Positions 53,174-62,073 of a stretch of 64,000 bases of DNA are shown here, piece after piece. The position numbers and the translations under genes are program-made. The stretch comes from Pseudanabaena yagii GIHE-NHR1. Lineage in GTDB: Bacteria > Cyanobacteriota > Cyanobacteriia > Pseudanabaenales > Pseudanabaenaceae. How positions within the stretch are numbered: the first letter of the stretch is position 1; each line of letters begins with the position of its first letter. Where the stretch lies: the NCBI RefSeq assembly GCF_012863495.1, contig NZ_JAAVJL010000001.1:1798001-1862000 (forward strand), written 5' to 3'. The notes below the pieces were generated by a model that searched no databases, had not been told where the DNA came from, and was given only the letters and a program-made list of their open reading frames with translations.

Positions 53174-53320
53174 ATGCCAACGGTAGATCAAGCGATCGCC
53201 TATGTTAGAGTTTTCCAAATGTTCTCAAATGGCTATCAGTCCATACATATGTTTCGTTACAATGCGAATACTAATACAGTTTTGTTAGAGTCTTTATTAT
53301 TTCGCCACAAAGAAATTTAA
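53174..53320 (+). CDS. Short DUF6888-like protein (possibly truncated)
   Basis: 48 codons, read directly: MPTVDQAIAYVRVFQMFSNG, then YQSIHMFRYNANTNTVLLES. Matches the N-terminal two-thirds of small cyanobacterial proteins (DUF6888-like) that go on to GExLxI...WEF at the C-terminus; here the frame diverges at LLESLLF and stops. May be a truncated copy. Confidence 0.45.
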   Translation: MPTVDQAIAYVRVFQMFSNGYQSIHMFRYNANTNTVLLESLLFRHKEI

Positions 53321-53446
53321 TTTTTTAAATCCTTACCAAAAAAGTATGACAAAATTTTATTTTGCAATTAGCAAAAAATTAGTAACACTAATAAATATTG
53401 GATTGCTAAAATTGTAAAGATAAATAATAACTATTGATATGGTGAT

Positions 53447-54763
53447 ATGGGAAGTTACGCTGAATGCTGGTTAAATAACTTTTATGTAGGTTCAACATGG
53501 GAGGGGGATGTTGATGTGTCTCTAATGAGTTTATTTAGAGCGACAGACAAGAAAATAATTACTGTAAAAGATAAAAGTAAGCTGCCCAATCAATTGAGTC
53601 GTTGGATTGAATATATAGAAAAAGATGATGAAATTAATATGGTATTTTATTCTACATCCACAAAGGTTATTAAGGATCGATTGGAGCTGAGTGGATATTC
53701 ACTAGAAATTTCTAAGAAAGTCTATGAAGTATATTTGCAAAAAGCGCTTAATGATTATAAAAAAAGATTTGAACCCTACCTAGATATACTCAGTGCAATG
53801 AATGTAGAGTATTGGTTATCAATGCTTAAGGAAATACGTGTTAGAAATATAAGAAATAAGCCATATGATCGAGAGAAGAATGAGAATCCTTTCATTTCTT
53901 ATATGTGCAGCCATGATTGGTATGGATTTCCTTGTATAGGTTACTATGGAAGTCCTGATGTATATATTTGTATTGCTCTTAGATTAATACTTGAAACGTG
54001 TATTGAAGATGAGGAGTTTATCTATGATCTAACAGATCTTATTTTAGGGCAGTGCTTTGACTTAGATGACGATTTTGTTGACTATACATCTAGTCTAGTT
54101 GGGGATAAGGGAAAGATAATTATTTTGACAGAGGGGAAATCCGATACTTTTATTCTTTCTGAGTCTCTAGAACTTTTGTATCCTCATTTATCTGACTACT
54201 TTTCTTTCATGGATTTTGACGGAGCCAAGGTTGGTGGTGGTGCTGATAGTCTTGCAACAATGGTTAAATCTTTTTCTGGAGCAGGGGTTCTCAATAGAAT
54301 TATAGCGGTTTTTGATAATGATACTGCTGCACACGTAGCACTTAAAATGTTGAGAAAAATAAGAGTTTCTAACAATATCAAGATAATGTCTCTGCCAGAA
54401 ATTGATATTCTTAATAGCTATCCAACACTAAGTGACAACACTATCACTCTTATGAATGTGAACGGACTGGCAGGGGGGATTGAAGCTTATTTGGGCGAAA
54501 ATATCTTGCGTAATGATGAAGGTAACTATATTCCACTGCATTTGACTGGTTACGAGGAGAGCATAAAAAAATATCAAGGTAAATTCATGGAGAAAGATAC
54601 TCTTCAAAAGAAATTTAAGCAACAATTAGAGTTATGTAAAAATGATCGCTCTTTGATTAATAATTTTGATTGGAGTGGTATTAAAGCAATATTTGAAAAT
54701 ATATTTACAATATTTCATGAGGAAGATGAAAAAATAATTATATCTAGTATTGATAGTCATTAG
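53447..54763 (+). CDS. HEPN/Toprim-type putative defence protein
   Basis: 438 residues. N-terminus MGSYAECWLNNFYVGS...VDVSLMSLF is the HEPN/Toprim-associated N-terminal domain. A Toprim domain from about 220: IIILTEGKSDTFIL (Glu), MDFDGAKVGGGADSLATMV and IIAVFDNDTAAH (D-x-D). Toprim proteins cut or nick nucleic acid, and this family is found in defence islands. Codon use is AT-rich compared with the neighbours, which suggests transfer. A 35-codon frame follows 3 bp later. Confidence 0.75.
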   Translation: MGSYAECWLNNFYVGSTWEGDVDVSLMSLFRATDKKIITVKDKSKLPNQLSRWIEYIEKDDEINMVFYSTSTKVIKDRLELSGYSLEISKKVYEVYLQKALNDYKKRFEPYLDILSAMNVEYWLSMLKEIRVRNIRNKPYDREKNENPFISYMCSHDWYGFPCIGYYGSPDVYICIALRLILETCIEDEEFIYDLTDLILGQCFDLDDDFVDYTSSLVGDKGKIIILTEGKSDTFILSESLELLYPHLSDYFSFMDFDGAKVGGGADSLATMVKSFSGAGVLNRIIAVFDNDTAAHVALKMLRKIRVSNNIKIMSLPEIDILNSYPTLSDNTITLMNVNGLAGGIEAYLGENILRNDEGNYIPLHLTGYEESIKKYQGKFMEKDTLQKKFKQQLELCKNDRSLINNFDWSGIKAIFENIFTIFHEEDEKIIISSIDSH

Positions 54764-54765
54764 AT

Positions 54766-54873
54766 ATGAAGTCTAATTTGTTTACTCTTTGGGGTATTTC
54801 TCAAGGCATAGCAACTTTTGCGAATACTGTCACCGAAATAGTAGAGAGATTTAGCATTCATTTTCACAAGTAG
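54766..54873 (+). CDS. Possible 35-aa protein after the HEPN/Toprim gene
   Basis: ATG two bases after the previous stop, then MKSNLFTLWGISQGIATFANT and the end HFHK. No known domain. Its position just after the Toprim gene suggests translational coupling, but it may be chance. Confidence 0.25.
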   Translation: MKSNLFTLWGISQGIATFANTVTEIVERFSIHFHK

Positions 54874-54907
54874 TTTGAGAAGTTTTAGTTTTATTGGGTA
54901 ACTACAA

Positions 54908-55399
54908 ATGTCTGGATATAAATATTTTATTTTGCATTTGACAAAATCTGGTCAAGAAAGACTAGGTTTTTCAGGAGATTCTATTTCCGTTTGGGATTAC
55001 TCTAATGATGAAGAAGCAACAAAACTAGACGGAAGACTCTGGTACAAAGCTAGACTTGCTTATCAAGGTAAAACTATTTATGTGCAAATTAGACATGATG
55101 AAATACAGGCAGTAGAAACAGGTTATATTTCAACGGGGTCTAATTCTAGTAATTGCTTCATTGCTACTGCCTGCTCAGCGAATGTGGGTGAACTAATTAC
55201 TCTGTATTATTTTCGTGACAAATATCTAATAAATTTTATGCTGGGGAAAAAATTTATTAAGCTTTACTACACATTTAGCCCTGCAATTGCAGATGTAATT
55301 CGAGACTCGCCAATACTGAAAAAAATTACGCGATGGCTTTTTATTAAGCCAATAGTTTTCGTACTTAGTTTGTTTTTTAGATCAAAAAGGAATCACTGA
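54908..55399 (+). CDS. CFI-box-CTERM protein
   Basis: 163 residues. The CFIATAC motif (about 87-93) followed by LITLYYFRDKYLINFMLGKKFIKLYY is the CFI-box-CTERM pattern. The C-terminal half is hydrophobic and probably a membrane anchor. N-terminal beta domain is specific to this protein. Its stop overlaps the start of the next gene (TGATG). Confidence 0.65.
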   Translation: MSGYKYFILHLTKSGQERLGFSGDSISVWDYSNDEEATKLDGRLWYKARLAYQGKTIYVQIRHDEIQAVETGYISTGSNSSNCFIATACSANVGELITLYYFRDKYLINFMLGKKFIKLYYTFSPAIADVIRDSPILKKITRWLFIKPIVFVLSLFFRSKRNH

Positions 55400-55725
55400 T
55401 GACTAAACCACCACTCCCCCAACCTCAACTCGATCGCACCCCAATCAACTCCGATCAGTACTTTGAATACACACCCGAAAAACTAGAACTATGGGACGGA
55501 TTCTATGAGTATGGAGGGCAAGACTTCACAGGCTTTTATCTTGGCATCTTGGCAAACATGGGACTTCGTGAAGCCGTACACCATGTGCCAATCTCCAAAT
55601 GGCTAGAAGCAATTCAAGCAGTCGCTTTGCAAAATCCTAAACTTGATGAAGCAATGCGCGATCGCCTGAATCGAGGCTTAGCAGATTTGCAAGCAGTTGC
55701 CGCATATTTAGAAGAACAAAGTTAA
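55399..55725 (+). CDS. Conserved cyanobacterial protein of unknown function
   Basis: 108 residues. FEYTPEKLELWDGFYEYGGQDFTGFYLGILANMGLREAVHHVP and a C-terminal helix LNRGLADLQAVAAYLEEQ. No domain recognised; the YTPEKLELWDG stretch recalls the substrate-side strand of Uma2 proteins, but the nuclease core is lacking. Confidence 0.6.
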   Translation: MTKPPLPQPQLDRTPINSDQYFEYTPEKLELWDGFYEYGGQDFTGFYLGILANMGLREAVHHVPISKWLEAIQAVALQNPKLDEAMRDRLNRGLADLQAVAAYLEEQS

Positions 55726-55727
55726 AA

Positions 55728-56588
55728 GTGATCGCTAGAGTAAATAACATGTTTTATGTATGGCAATGGATCACTGAACCACTTGGATTAGAATTTATGC
55801 GAAATGCATTGATTGCAGGTGGTTTAGCAGGAATTATCTGTCCAGCGATCGGATGCTTCTTGATCGTCCAGCGCATGGCATTGCTAGGGGATGTGATGAC
55901 GCATACGGTGATGCCGGGGATGGCGATCGCCTTTTTTTATAAAATTGATGTAGCGATCGGGGCATTTATATCAGGAATTAGTAGCGCATTTTTAATTGCA
56001 TGGTTACGATCGCAAACTCGCGTCAAGGTTGATGCAGCAATGGCACTAACATCTTCAAGTTTTTTCGCGATCGGCATTTTGTTAATTTCTCTGCTAAAAA
56101 TCAAAATCGACCTGCATGGCTTTTTGTTTGGCGATATTCTCAGCGTTTCCTCAACCGACACAGTTCGAGCCGCAATTATTACAGGGGTTGTATTAATGGC
56201 GATCGCTATGTTTTACAAGCAACTACTGTTTTACACCTTTGATCGCACTGGGGCACAAGCACTAGGCTTACCAGTGAATCTGATCTATTTGGGCTTAATG
56301 GCAGGCGTAACTTTGACGATTATTGCCAGTATGCAAACAATGGGCGTAGTTTTAGTGGTGTCTCTCCTAGTTGGTCCAGCGATTACCGCTTATTTATTAG
56401 TGAAAGAATTACACCACATGATTTTTGTTGGTGCGGGGATAGGAGTAATGGCAAGTGCGATCGGTTTATATACCAGCTACTATTTAAATTTGCCATCTGG
56501 CCCTGCGATCGTCTTGTCTGTTCTCGTTTTATTTCTATTAACTCTCGTCTTTAGTCCCAGCCAAGGCTTACTAACACGTACCAAATAA
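55728..56588 (+). CDS. Zinc/manganese-type ABC transporter permease (ZnuB/MntB-like)
   Basis: 286 residues from a GTG; the Met eight codons later (55749) is the more usual start. Eight or nine membrane helices. Family motifs: MALLGDVMTHTVMPGMAIAFF (residues about 50-70), FGDILSVSSTD, MQTMGVVLVVSLLVGPAITAYLL. Neither the ATPase nor the substrate-binding protein is adjacent, so it works with partners encoded elsewhere. Confidence 0.9.
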   Translation: MIARVNNMFYVWQWITEPLGLEFMRNALIAGGLAGIICPAIGCFLIVQRMALLGDVMTHTVMPGMAIAFFYKIDVAIGAFISGISSAFLIAWLRSQTRVKVDAAMALTSSSFFAIGILLISLLKIKIDLHGFLFGDILSVSSTDTVRAAIITGVVLMAIAMFYKQLLFYTFDRTGAQALGLPVNLIYLGLMAGVTLTIIASMQTMGVVLVVSLLVGPAITAYLLVKELHHMIFVGAGIGVMASAIGLYTSYYLNLPSGPAIVLSVLVLFLLTLVFSPSQGLLTRTK

Positions 56589-56615
56589 AAAAGCTGCCCT
56601 AGGGGCAGCTTTTTT
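56587..56615 (+). terminator. ABC permease terminator
   Basis: 13-bp arms 56587-56599 and 56603-56615 (GCTGCCC / GGGCAGC with A/T runs), overlapping the stop codon. Confidence 0.75.
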
Positions 56616-56632
56616 ATTTGATCACAAAATAT

Positions 56633-56923
56633 TTAAGATTCAGTCGTTTCTTCAGTTGTGCCTTCTTCAGAGACTGCGGATTCTTCAGCAACAACTTCCT
56701 CGACAACTGGTTGTAGCTTCGTTGGCTTAGGTCCCCTTACTAAAGCGAGATTTACGGGTGCTTTTACTTCTTCATCTCTGCCGCCTTTTTTATCTCTCTT
56801 GCCTTTACCCCCATCACGGCTAGAACGCTTTTTGTCTGAGTCATCAGACCGTCTCGCACTAGTATTTTCGCTACCTTCTGGTTTAGGTTGACGATCTGCT
56901 TTTTTGATAGGACGTTCTACCAT
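56633..56923 (-). CDS. Low-complexity charged protein
   Basis: 96 residues: a basic, Lys/Arg/Ser-rich half (DKKRSSRDGGKGKRDKKGGR), a short conserved-looking APVNLALVRGPKP, and an acidic Glu/Thr-rich tail. Intrinsically disordered. Function unknown. Confidence 0.5.
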   Translation of the reverse strand: MVERPIKKADRQPKPEGSENTSARRSDDSDKKRSSRDGGKGKRDKKGGRDEEVKAPVNLALVRGPKPTKLQPVVEEVVAEESAVSEEGTTEETTES

Positions 56924-57073
56924 TGTTAATTCCTAATTACTTGATGTATTCGTATCCTAGCCTGTTTAGGGATAATATCGCGACAAAAAAGTAGCTAATC
57001 AGTAACCCTAGATCAAGTTGCAGAAATCATCATGTGAATGACTGATCTGGATTCTTAACAAAGCTCATAAAAA

Positions 57074-57601
57074 TTAGCCAATAATTCTTTGTATTTCTAA
57101 ACAAGCCTCATGCATTGATGATGGAGCGCTTGGCGGTAGTCCCTGCACACATTGTTCAGCTAGTTTCTCAACAAATGGTTTGCATTCTCCTTGATTAGTT
57201 AATTTACTATAGGCAACAGTTTCATCAACTGGCTCACCAGATTGGAGGTAATGTATCCAAGTTTCAATATTTCGTTTTGGAACAAATATAGCTATCTTTT
57301 CTTTACGGTGACGTTTCTCTTCAAGAACTGAGTCTAATTGTCGTATCCGTTCAGCTACAGTACTTCTATCAGCATCTATGACTACTATCAAGCAAATATT
57401 GAGATAGTTTTTACGACGATACGCTTTAACTTCTGCTGCATAGCGATCGCGAACATATTGTTCTCCTGCTTGCTTGCCACTAGGACAACTTCTATCAATA
57501 AATTGTCCTGTTAATCCTTTCTTCTGGAGAAAGTAACGAGCAAAGACATACTGTTGACGATCTTCACACAAAATTACAATAGTTTGTCTATTCTGGGTCA
57601 T
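57074..57601 (-). CDS. Toprim-like nuclease partner of the ATPase (DUF4276/RloB-like)
   Basis: 175 residues from the ATG at 57601 (a GTG four codons upstream is also open). Toprim pattern: IVILCEDRQQYVFARYFL (Glu) and CLIVVIDADRS (D-x-D), then PKRNIETWIHYLQSGE, a tail block seen in DUF4276-like proteins. It overlaps the ATPase gene by 14 bp, so the two are co-translated. Likely the nuclease effector of a two-gene defence system. Confidence 0.7.
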   Translation of the reverse strand: MTQNRQTIVILCEDRQQYVFARYFLQKKGLTGQFIDRSCPSGKQAGEQYVRDRYAAEVKAYRRKNYLNICLIVVIDADRSTVAERIRQLDSVLEEKRHRKEKIAIFVPKRNIETWIHYLQSGEPVDETVAYSKLTNQGECKPFVEKLAEQCVQGLPPSAPSSMHEACLEIQRIIG

Positions 57602-58703
57602 AAAGCCAACCACGCTCTACTAAATCAGAAATTGGTAGTCCAGTATCATCCTCATCTTTAATTCTCTTAACTCGAACTGGAGAATTACCCTTTCTCTCAA
57701 ACCAGTAACCTGAATCGGCGGCTAGAAAATTAATAAGTTTCGGATGGTGTGAAATCAGCAAAGCTTGTAGTTTTTTCTCACTACAAAAATCATAAAGTCG
57801 ATCTAGCCAAGGTTGTACCTCTGGCAATGCCAGAAAATTTTCTGGCTCATCTATACACAACGTGTAGTCTTCATTTTGAGTGCCATAAATTAATGTATAT
57901 AGAGCTATGAGAACTTTCTGACCATCAGAAAGTTCATTAAAGTAATATTCAATTACTTTTTTAGTATCAGATTCACTTTCAAATATTAGTTTCAATCCAT
58001 AATTAGTTTCACTAAATCTCTCAAATTTAAAAGATATAAATTTATCTAAAACATCACGTAAGATATTTGTAAGCTCAAATATTTTGCCTTGATCCTGAGA
58101 AAGATAACGATACCAAGATACATAATTTTCCATTCTGGGATGTATATAAGATAGTTCTTGTTCGCTAATTCCATTCATTAGAGAAGGAGTAATCTGTATT
58201 ACTATAAGACGTAGTATACGAGTTCTAAACCAAGTTAGTTTCTTATTAGTATTAGTTGGTGGTAAAAGAGATAGAAATGATTGAGAAGAATCAAAGTAAG
58301 AAATCTTCGATATTTCTGCATAATCGTCATCGTATATGTATACGCTACCTAATTCAAATTTTAGTAATGGCTGATTATTAAACCATAATCTTTCATGAGC
58401 AATAAATGGCTTCTGCTGTTCGTTATATAGGATAGAAAGATCGTATTTATATTTGCCACCGTTTCCATCTATTTCAATTTCAAAATTATGTTCCTTAAGT
58501 GTCTGCCAACGGCAACAATCAAAGATACTAAATAGATTCTCTACCTTAAATAAACCAGACATTAAATCTTTAACTCTATTTATCGCGTCAAAAACGGTAG
58601 ATTTACCTGAACCATTTGCACCAAGAAATAGATTGATAGAATCAAATGAAAGCTCAAAATTTACAAGAGAGCGAAAATTATCTATATATATTCTATTTAG
58701 CAT
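57588..58703 (-). CDS. SMC/OLD-like AAA ATPase of a two-gene defence-type system
   Basis: 371 residues. Walker A GANGSGKST (28-36), signature-like ELSDGQKVLIALY, Walker B YTLCIDEPENFLALPE, and the His switch ALLISHHPKL. So an ABC/AAA15-type ATPase without a fused nuclease. ATPase plus Toprim partner is the architecture of PARIS (AriA/AriB) and similar anti-phage systems. High AT content compared with neighbours suggests transfer. Divergent from the methyltransferase at 58786. Confidence 0.82.
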   Translation of the reverse strand: MLNRIYIDNFRSLVNFELSFDSINLFLGANGSGKSTVFDAINRVKDLMSGLFKVENLFSIFDCCRWQTLKEHNFEIEIDGNGGKYKYDLSILYNEQQKPFIAHERLWFNNQPLLKFELGSVYIYDDDYAEISKISYFDSSQSFLSLLPPTNTNKKLTWFRTRILRLIVIQITPSLMNGISEQELSYIHPRMENYVSWYRYLSQDQGKIFELTNILRDVLDKFISFKFERFSETNYGLKLIFESESDTKKVIEYYFNELSDGQKVLIALYTLIYGTQNEDYTLCIDEPENFLALPEVQPWLDRLYDFCSEKKLQALLISHHPKLINFLAADSGYWFERKGNSPVRVKRIKDEDDTGLPISDLVERGWLYDPE

Positions 58704-58785
58704 ATAGTGATATTAAGCTATCCCTTATAATCTTTGTTTAGGTAATTTATCATATTTTTGTTTATTCCTAGTCCATGAGGCGTTT

Positions 58786-59679
58786 ATGAGTGACTTATCG
58801 GATTTGCAATCTATTCCAGCCTCAGAGATCAAAGATTATACTGATCGCAAAAGTTGGACGGAAGTATTAAGGGATTATGGTGGTAAAAATCTGGAATCAA
58901 AAAAGACTTGGTATAGTGCTGTTGCCGATGCTTATTACCGAGTGCGTCCCCGCTACCCTCAGGAAATAATTGCGCGTACGATCGCTATTGCTCAGCTTCA
59001 TCATTCGGCAAAAATTCTGGAAATAGGATGTGGTCCTGCGATCGCTACGGTTCCATTGGCGGAATTAGGTTTCTCGGTGGTCGGTCTAGAGCCAAATCTA
59101 GAAGCATCACAAATAGCACAACAGAGCTGTGCAGATCATCCCCAAGTACAAATCATCAATACATCCTTTGAGGAATGGGAACTGATAGAAAATCAATTTG
59201 ATGCTGTGCTAGCGGCGACCTCTTGGCATTGGCTTGATCCTGCGATCGCCTATCGCAAATCGGCAGCAGCATTAAAGTCTGAAGGACATCTCATTTTGTT
59301 ATGGAATACGCCACCACAGTTAGATACCGAAACCTATCAACTTGTTGATGCAGTTTATCAAGCACTAGCCCCTGAAATTCCTCTTTATGCTAGACATGAG
59401 GGGAAGGAAACTCATCAAGCGGATTTTCTCAAGTTTAGCGAGAGCATCATCAATTCGGGATACTTCGCCAATGTCAAATATGACCATAGTATTCATCATG
59501 TGACTTATAGCCTTGAGGACTATCTGATGCTTTTGAGTACACTTTCGCCTTACATCGCCTTATCCCCAGAGAAACGCACTCAGTTGTTTGCCAATTTGCA
59601 GGAAATACTCCGCCACCATCGAGGTGATCGCCTAAAGCTATCATTTATCTCTGCTTTTCACGTTGCCCGTAAAATATAG
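58786..59679 (+). CDS. Class I SAM methyltransferase
   Basis: 297 residues. Motif I ILEIGCGPAIATVPLA and the acidic GLEPNLEASQIA, then AATSWHWLDP typical of small-molecule methyltransferases of the UbiE-like group. Substrate unknown. Not clearly linked to neighbouring genes. Confidence 0.82.
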   Translation: MSDLSDLQSIPASEIKDYTDRKSWTEVLRDYGGKNLESKKTWYSAVADAYYRVRPRYPQEIIARTIAIAQLHHSAKILEIGCGPAIATVPLAELGFSVVGLEPNLEASQIAQQSCADHPQVQIINTSFEEWELIENQFDAVLAATSWHWLDPAIAYRKSAAALKSEGHLILLWNTPPQLDTETYQLVDAVYQALAPEIPLYARHEGKETHQADFLKFSESIINSGYFANVKYDHSIHHVTYSLEDYLMLLSTLSPYIALSPEKRTQLFANLQEILRHHRGDRLKLSFISAFHVARKI

Positions 59680-59707
59680 CCATAGCTAGTTATGTTATGA
59701 CAAAAAC

Positions 59708-59760
59708 AAAACCCAAAAGAGAGTTGCGGCGCAAAGCGCCGCAACTCTCTTTTGGGTTTT
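59708..59760. repeat. 25-bp perfect hairpin
   Basis: Arms 59708-59732 and 59736-59760 with loop AAA. Member of the GC-cored dispersed hairpin group. Confidence 0.65.
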
Positions 59761-59924
59761 ATGTCTTAACTTACTCGGCTATGGCTATATAACGTTGCCA
59801 AACTATACCAATAGAGAGTGGCAGCACTTTGCGTTACCAATAATCGCAAAGTTAAATTTATTAAATTTAATAATTAGGTTGCATTATTTCCGCAGTCTGC
59901 TAAGATATAATTCCTAATAAATTT

Positions 59925-60016
59925 GGAGAGATGGCTGAGTGGACGAAAGCGGCAGATTGCTAATCTGTTGTACGGCAGGTAACTCCGTACCGAGGGTTCG
60001 AATCCCTCTCTCTCCG
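59925..60016 (+). tRNA. tRNA-Ser(GCT)
   Basis: 92 nt including the discriminator G. 7-bp acceptor (GGAGAGA / TCTCTCC), anticodon stem-loop CAGATTGCTAATCTG with anticodon GCT, a long variable arm typical of serine tRNA, and T arm GGGTTCGAATCCC. CCA is not encoded. Confidence 0.96.
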
Positions 60017-60037
60017 TTCACAAGCCTGTCATAGGAT

Positions 60038-60271
60038 ATGGTTGATAACCCCTCAAAGGATGTAATAGGCGAAGCTCCAGAAGTTGATCCTAGTAAGTTT
60101 AATGCGACAGATGTTGCAGAAATTGCAGATCGTCTAGAGCGTGATGACTATGCCAGTGCTTTTGAGAGCCTCAGAGATTGGCATATTCTGCGATCGCTAG
60201 CTTTTAAAGGCTCGGACTTAGTTGAGCCATATCGACATTTACTAGATTTAGAAGCATTCGATGAATGCTAA
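60038..60271 (+). CDS. Conserved small cyanobacterial protein (DUF2555-like)
   Basis: 77 residues. ATDVAEIADRLERDDYASAF and DWHILRSLAFKGSDLVEPYRHLLDLEAFDEC match a family (DUF2555-like) found in almost all cyanobacteria; role unknown. 21 bp from the tRNA and closely followed by a terminator. Confidence 0.75.
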   Translation: MVDNPSKDVIGEAPEVDPSKFNATDVAEIADRLERDDYASAFESLRDWHILRSLAFKGSDLVEPYRHLLDLEAFDEC

Positions 60272-60298
60272 AAAAGGGACGCTTCGCGTCCCTTTTTT
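60270..60298 (+). terminator. Terminator of the DUF2555-like gene
   Basis: 13-bp arms 60270-60282 and 60286-60298 with loop TTC, A6/T6 flanks. A second hairpin with 16-bp arms (60305-60339) follows at once. Confidence 0.8.
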
Positions 60299-60304
60299 AT
60301 TAAT

Positions 60305-60339
60305 TAAGTGAAGGCGGCACTTCGTGCCGCCTTCACTTA
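60305..60339. repeat. Second 16-bp perfect hairpin in tandem
   Basis: Arms 60305-60320 and 60324-60339, loop TTC. It may terminate the opposing minus-strand gene. Confidence 0.65.
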
Positions 60340-60367
60340 TGTCTTAAGCAAAACTTACATTGCTATA

Positions 60368-60886
60368 TTAGGGTTTTGGACTGGGGCTAGGTGTTGCGGG
60401 TAAACCGTTGGTAAATTTCTCAGTAGCGTTTTTACTTTCGTAAATGCAGTCAACACTAGGATTTTTTTCGAGATCGCCTGTAAAGCCAAAGGTATTCATT
60501 CTGTCTTTACATTGACGAATATCAGCCTCTTTGATTACGTTTTTTTGTAAGAGCAAATTCCAGTTGTTAGGTAAAACGACACAACCGGGGATTGGCTCAG
60601 CTTGACTGATAAATACGTTAAAGGGGTTGAGCGTCACATAGACACGGCTACTCATCACCATCGCTGATGCACCATAGTTATTACAAAAATCGCGACTAGG
60701 GGCGAGATTATCAAGGCGGATCGCATCAACGGTGCGGGGGGTAGGGTTGAGCGTAGAAAGGGCAATGCCAACACCAATACCGACCGCAAAAATAGCTCCT
60801 GCGATCGCCAGTTTGGTCGTTGTGCCATTCGACCTTGGTTCAGTGGGAGGTGTGTTCAGAGTTGAAGAATATCTACGTCTTGCCAT
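60368..60886 (-). CDS. DUF3172-family single-span protein
   Basis: 172 residues with one membrane helix near residue 26-44 (LAIAGAIFAVGIGVGIALS) and a conserved extracytoplasmic domain: RDFCNNYGASAMVMSSRVYVTLNPFNVFISQAEPIPGCV and FTGDLEKNPSVDCIY. Cyanobacterial family of unknown function. Confidence 0.8.
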   Translation of the reverse strand: MARRRYSSTLNTPPTEPRSNGTTTKLAIAGAIFAVGIGVGIALSTLNPTPRTVDAIRLDNLAPSRDFCNNYGASAMVMSSRVYVTLNPFNVFISQAEPIPGCVVLPNNWNLLLQKNVIKEADIRQCKDRMNTFGFTGDLEKNPSVDCIYESKNATEKFTNGLPATPSPSPKP

Positions 60887-61034
60887 AGATGTGAGTTAGG
60901 GTTATTCCCTAGATTAACCGAAAGTGCTGAACTTTTGAGAAATTTACTGAGTAAATGCCTAGCAAACCTATCCAAAGTTATAGTGCTTACCAATTTGTTT
61001 GTCTTCCATCCTCTGGCTGGGAGACAAACAAATT

Positions 61035-61967
61035 TTATAGAGTTGCCACACCTGCGCGATCAAGGATCTCAGGAATGAGATGCTCGGCTTTAATTGCCAT
61101 GATATGTACACCCTGACAGATTTGCCTTGCTGTTTGGATTTGCTCGGCGGCGATCGCTAGTCCTTCCTGTAAAGGTGATTTGGCTTTGGCTAGGCGATCG
61201 ATAATATGTTCAGGAATTTGTACCCCCGGCACATATTTATTTAGAAATATGGCATTTTTTGCAGATTTAATGAGAAATATGCCTGCTAGCACAGGTTTAT
61301 CTGACTGGTTGGCAATTTGATTGACAAATTTATCGAGGCGCTCGAAATCCGTAATTAATTGGCTTTGAAAAAATTGTGCCCCCGCATTAATCTTGCGCTC
61401 AAAGCGTCTTTGCAAACCAGACCAACTGCGTGACTGCGGATCGACGGCAGCTCCTGCTAAGAAATTTGTACCTTGGTGCGGCAAAGCTTTGCCATTGGCA
61501 TCAAAACCTTGATTGAGTTTTTGGATTAATTGCAATAGGCGCACTGATTCGTAGTCAAATACCGATCGCGCTTCGGGATAATCTCCAGCTTTTACAGGAT
61601 CGCCCGTCAACGCCAAAATATTGGTAATGCCTAAAGCTGCGGCTCCCAACAGATCTCCCTGTAAGGCGATGCGATTGCGATCGCGACAGGCAAGCTGGCA
61701 TACCGTTTCAATGCCAAATTGCTGCTGGATTAAGACCGAGGCAGCCACAGGACTCATGCTCATTACGGCGCGGCTGGAATCGGTAATATTTACGGCATGG
61801 ACTCTCCCCTTGAGCGATCGCGTTTGTGTGAGCATATGCGTGGGGTCACTGCCCTTGGGAGGAGACACCTCTGCCGTAATTAAAAATTCCTTATTGGCGA
61901 TCGCCTTGCGAAATTTATAAAAGGGGTGTTCAACTACTGTCTGGGGCGAATCGATCATGCGAAACAA
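61035..61967 (-). CDS. metF: Methylenetetrahydrofolate reductase-like protein
   Basis: 310 residues. Family pattern: FLITAEVSPPKGSD near the start, AVNITDSSRAVMSM, CQLACRDRNRIALQGDLLGA and ILALTGDP (FAD/folate-binding strands), then GAQFFQSQLITDFERL. TIM-barrel flavoprotein that reduces methylenetetrahydrofolate for methionine synthesis. Initial Met1 or Met4. Confidence 0.88.
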   Translation of the reverse strand: MFRMIDSPQTVVEHPFYKFRKAIANKEFLITAEVSPPKGSDPTHMLTQTRSLKGRVHAVNITDSSRAVMSMSPVAASVLIQQQFGIETVCQLACRDRNRIALQGDLLGAAALGITNILALTGDPVKAGDYPEARSVFDYESVRLLQLIQKLNQGFDANGKALPHQGTNFLAGAAVDPQSRSWSGLQRRFERKINAGAQFFQSQLITDFERLDKFVNQIANQSDKPVLAGIFLIKSAKNAIFLNKYVPGVQIPEHIIDRLAKAKSPLQEGLAIAAEQIQTARQICQGVHIMAIKAEHLIPEILDRAGVATL

Positions 61968-62073
61968 AACTTTAGGAGTCTCTGCATTTTAAACTATTGC
62001 GATCGCTAGTGAAATAACTATGATTTGCACCACAAGGATGATGGTGCAAATCATAGATTCTCAAGTGACTAAC

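Noticed and set aside
59761-59924. Possible second RNA gene before tRNA-Ser
   Set aside because: No cloverleaf or known small RNA pattern was seen.
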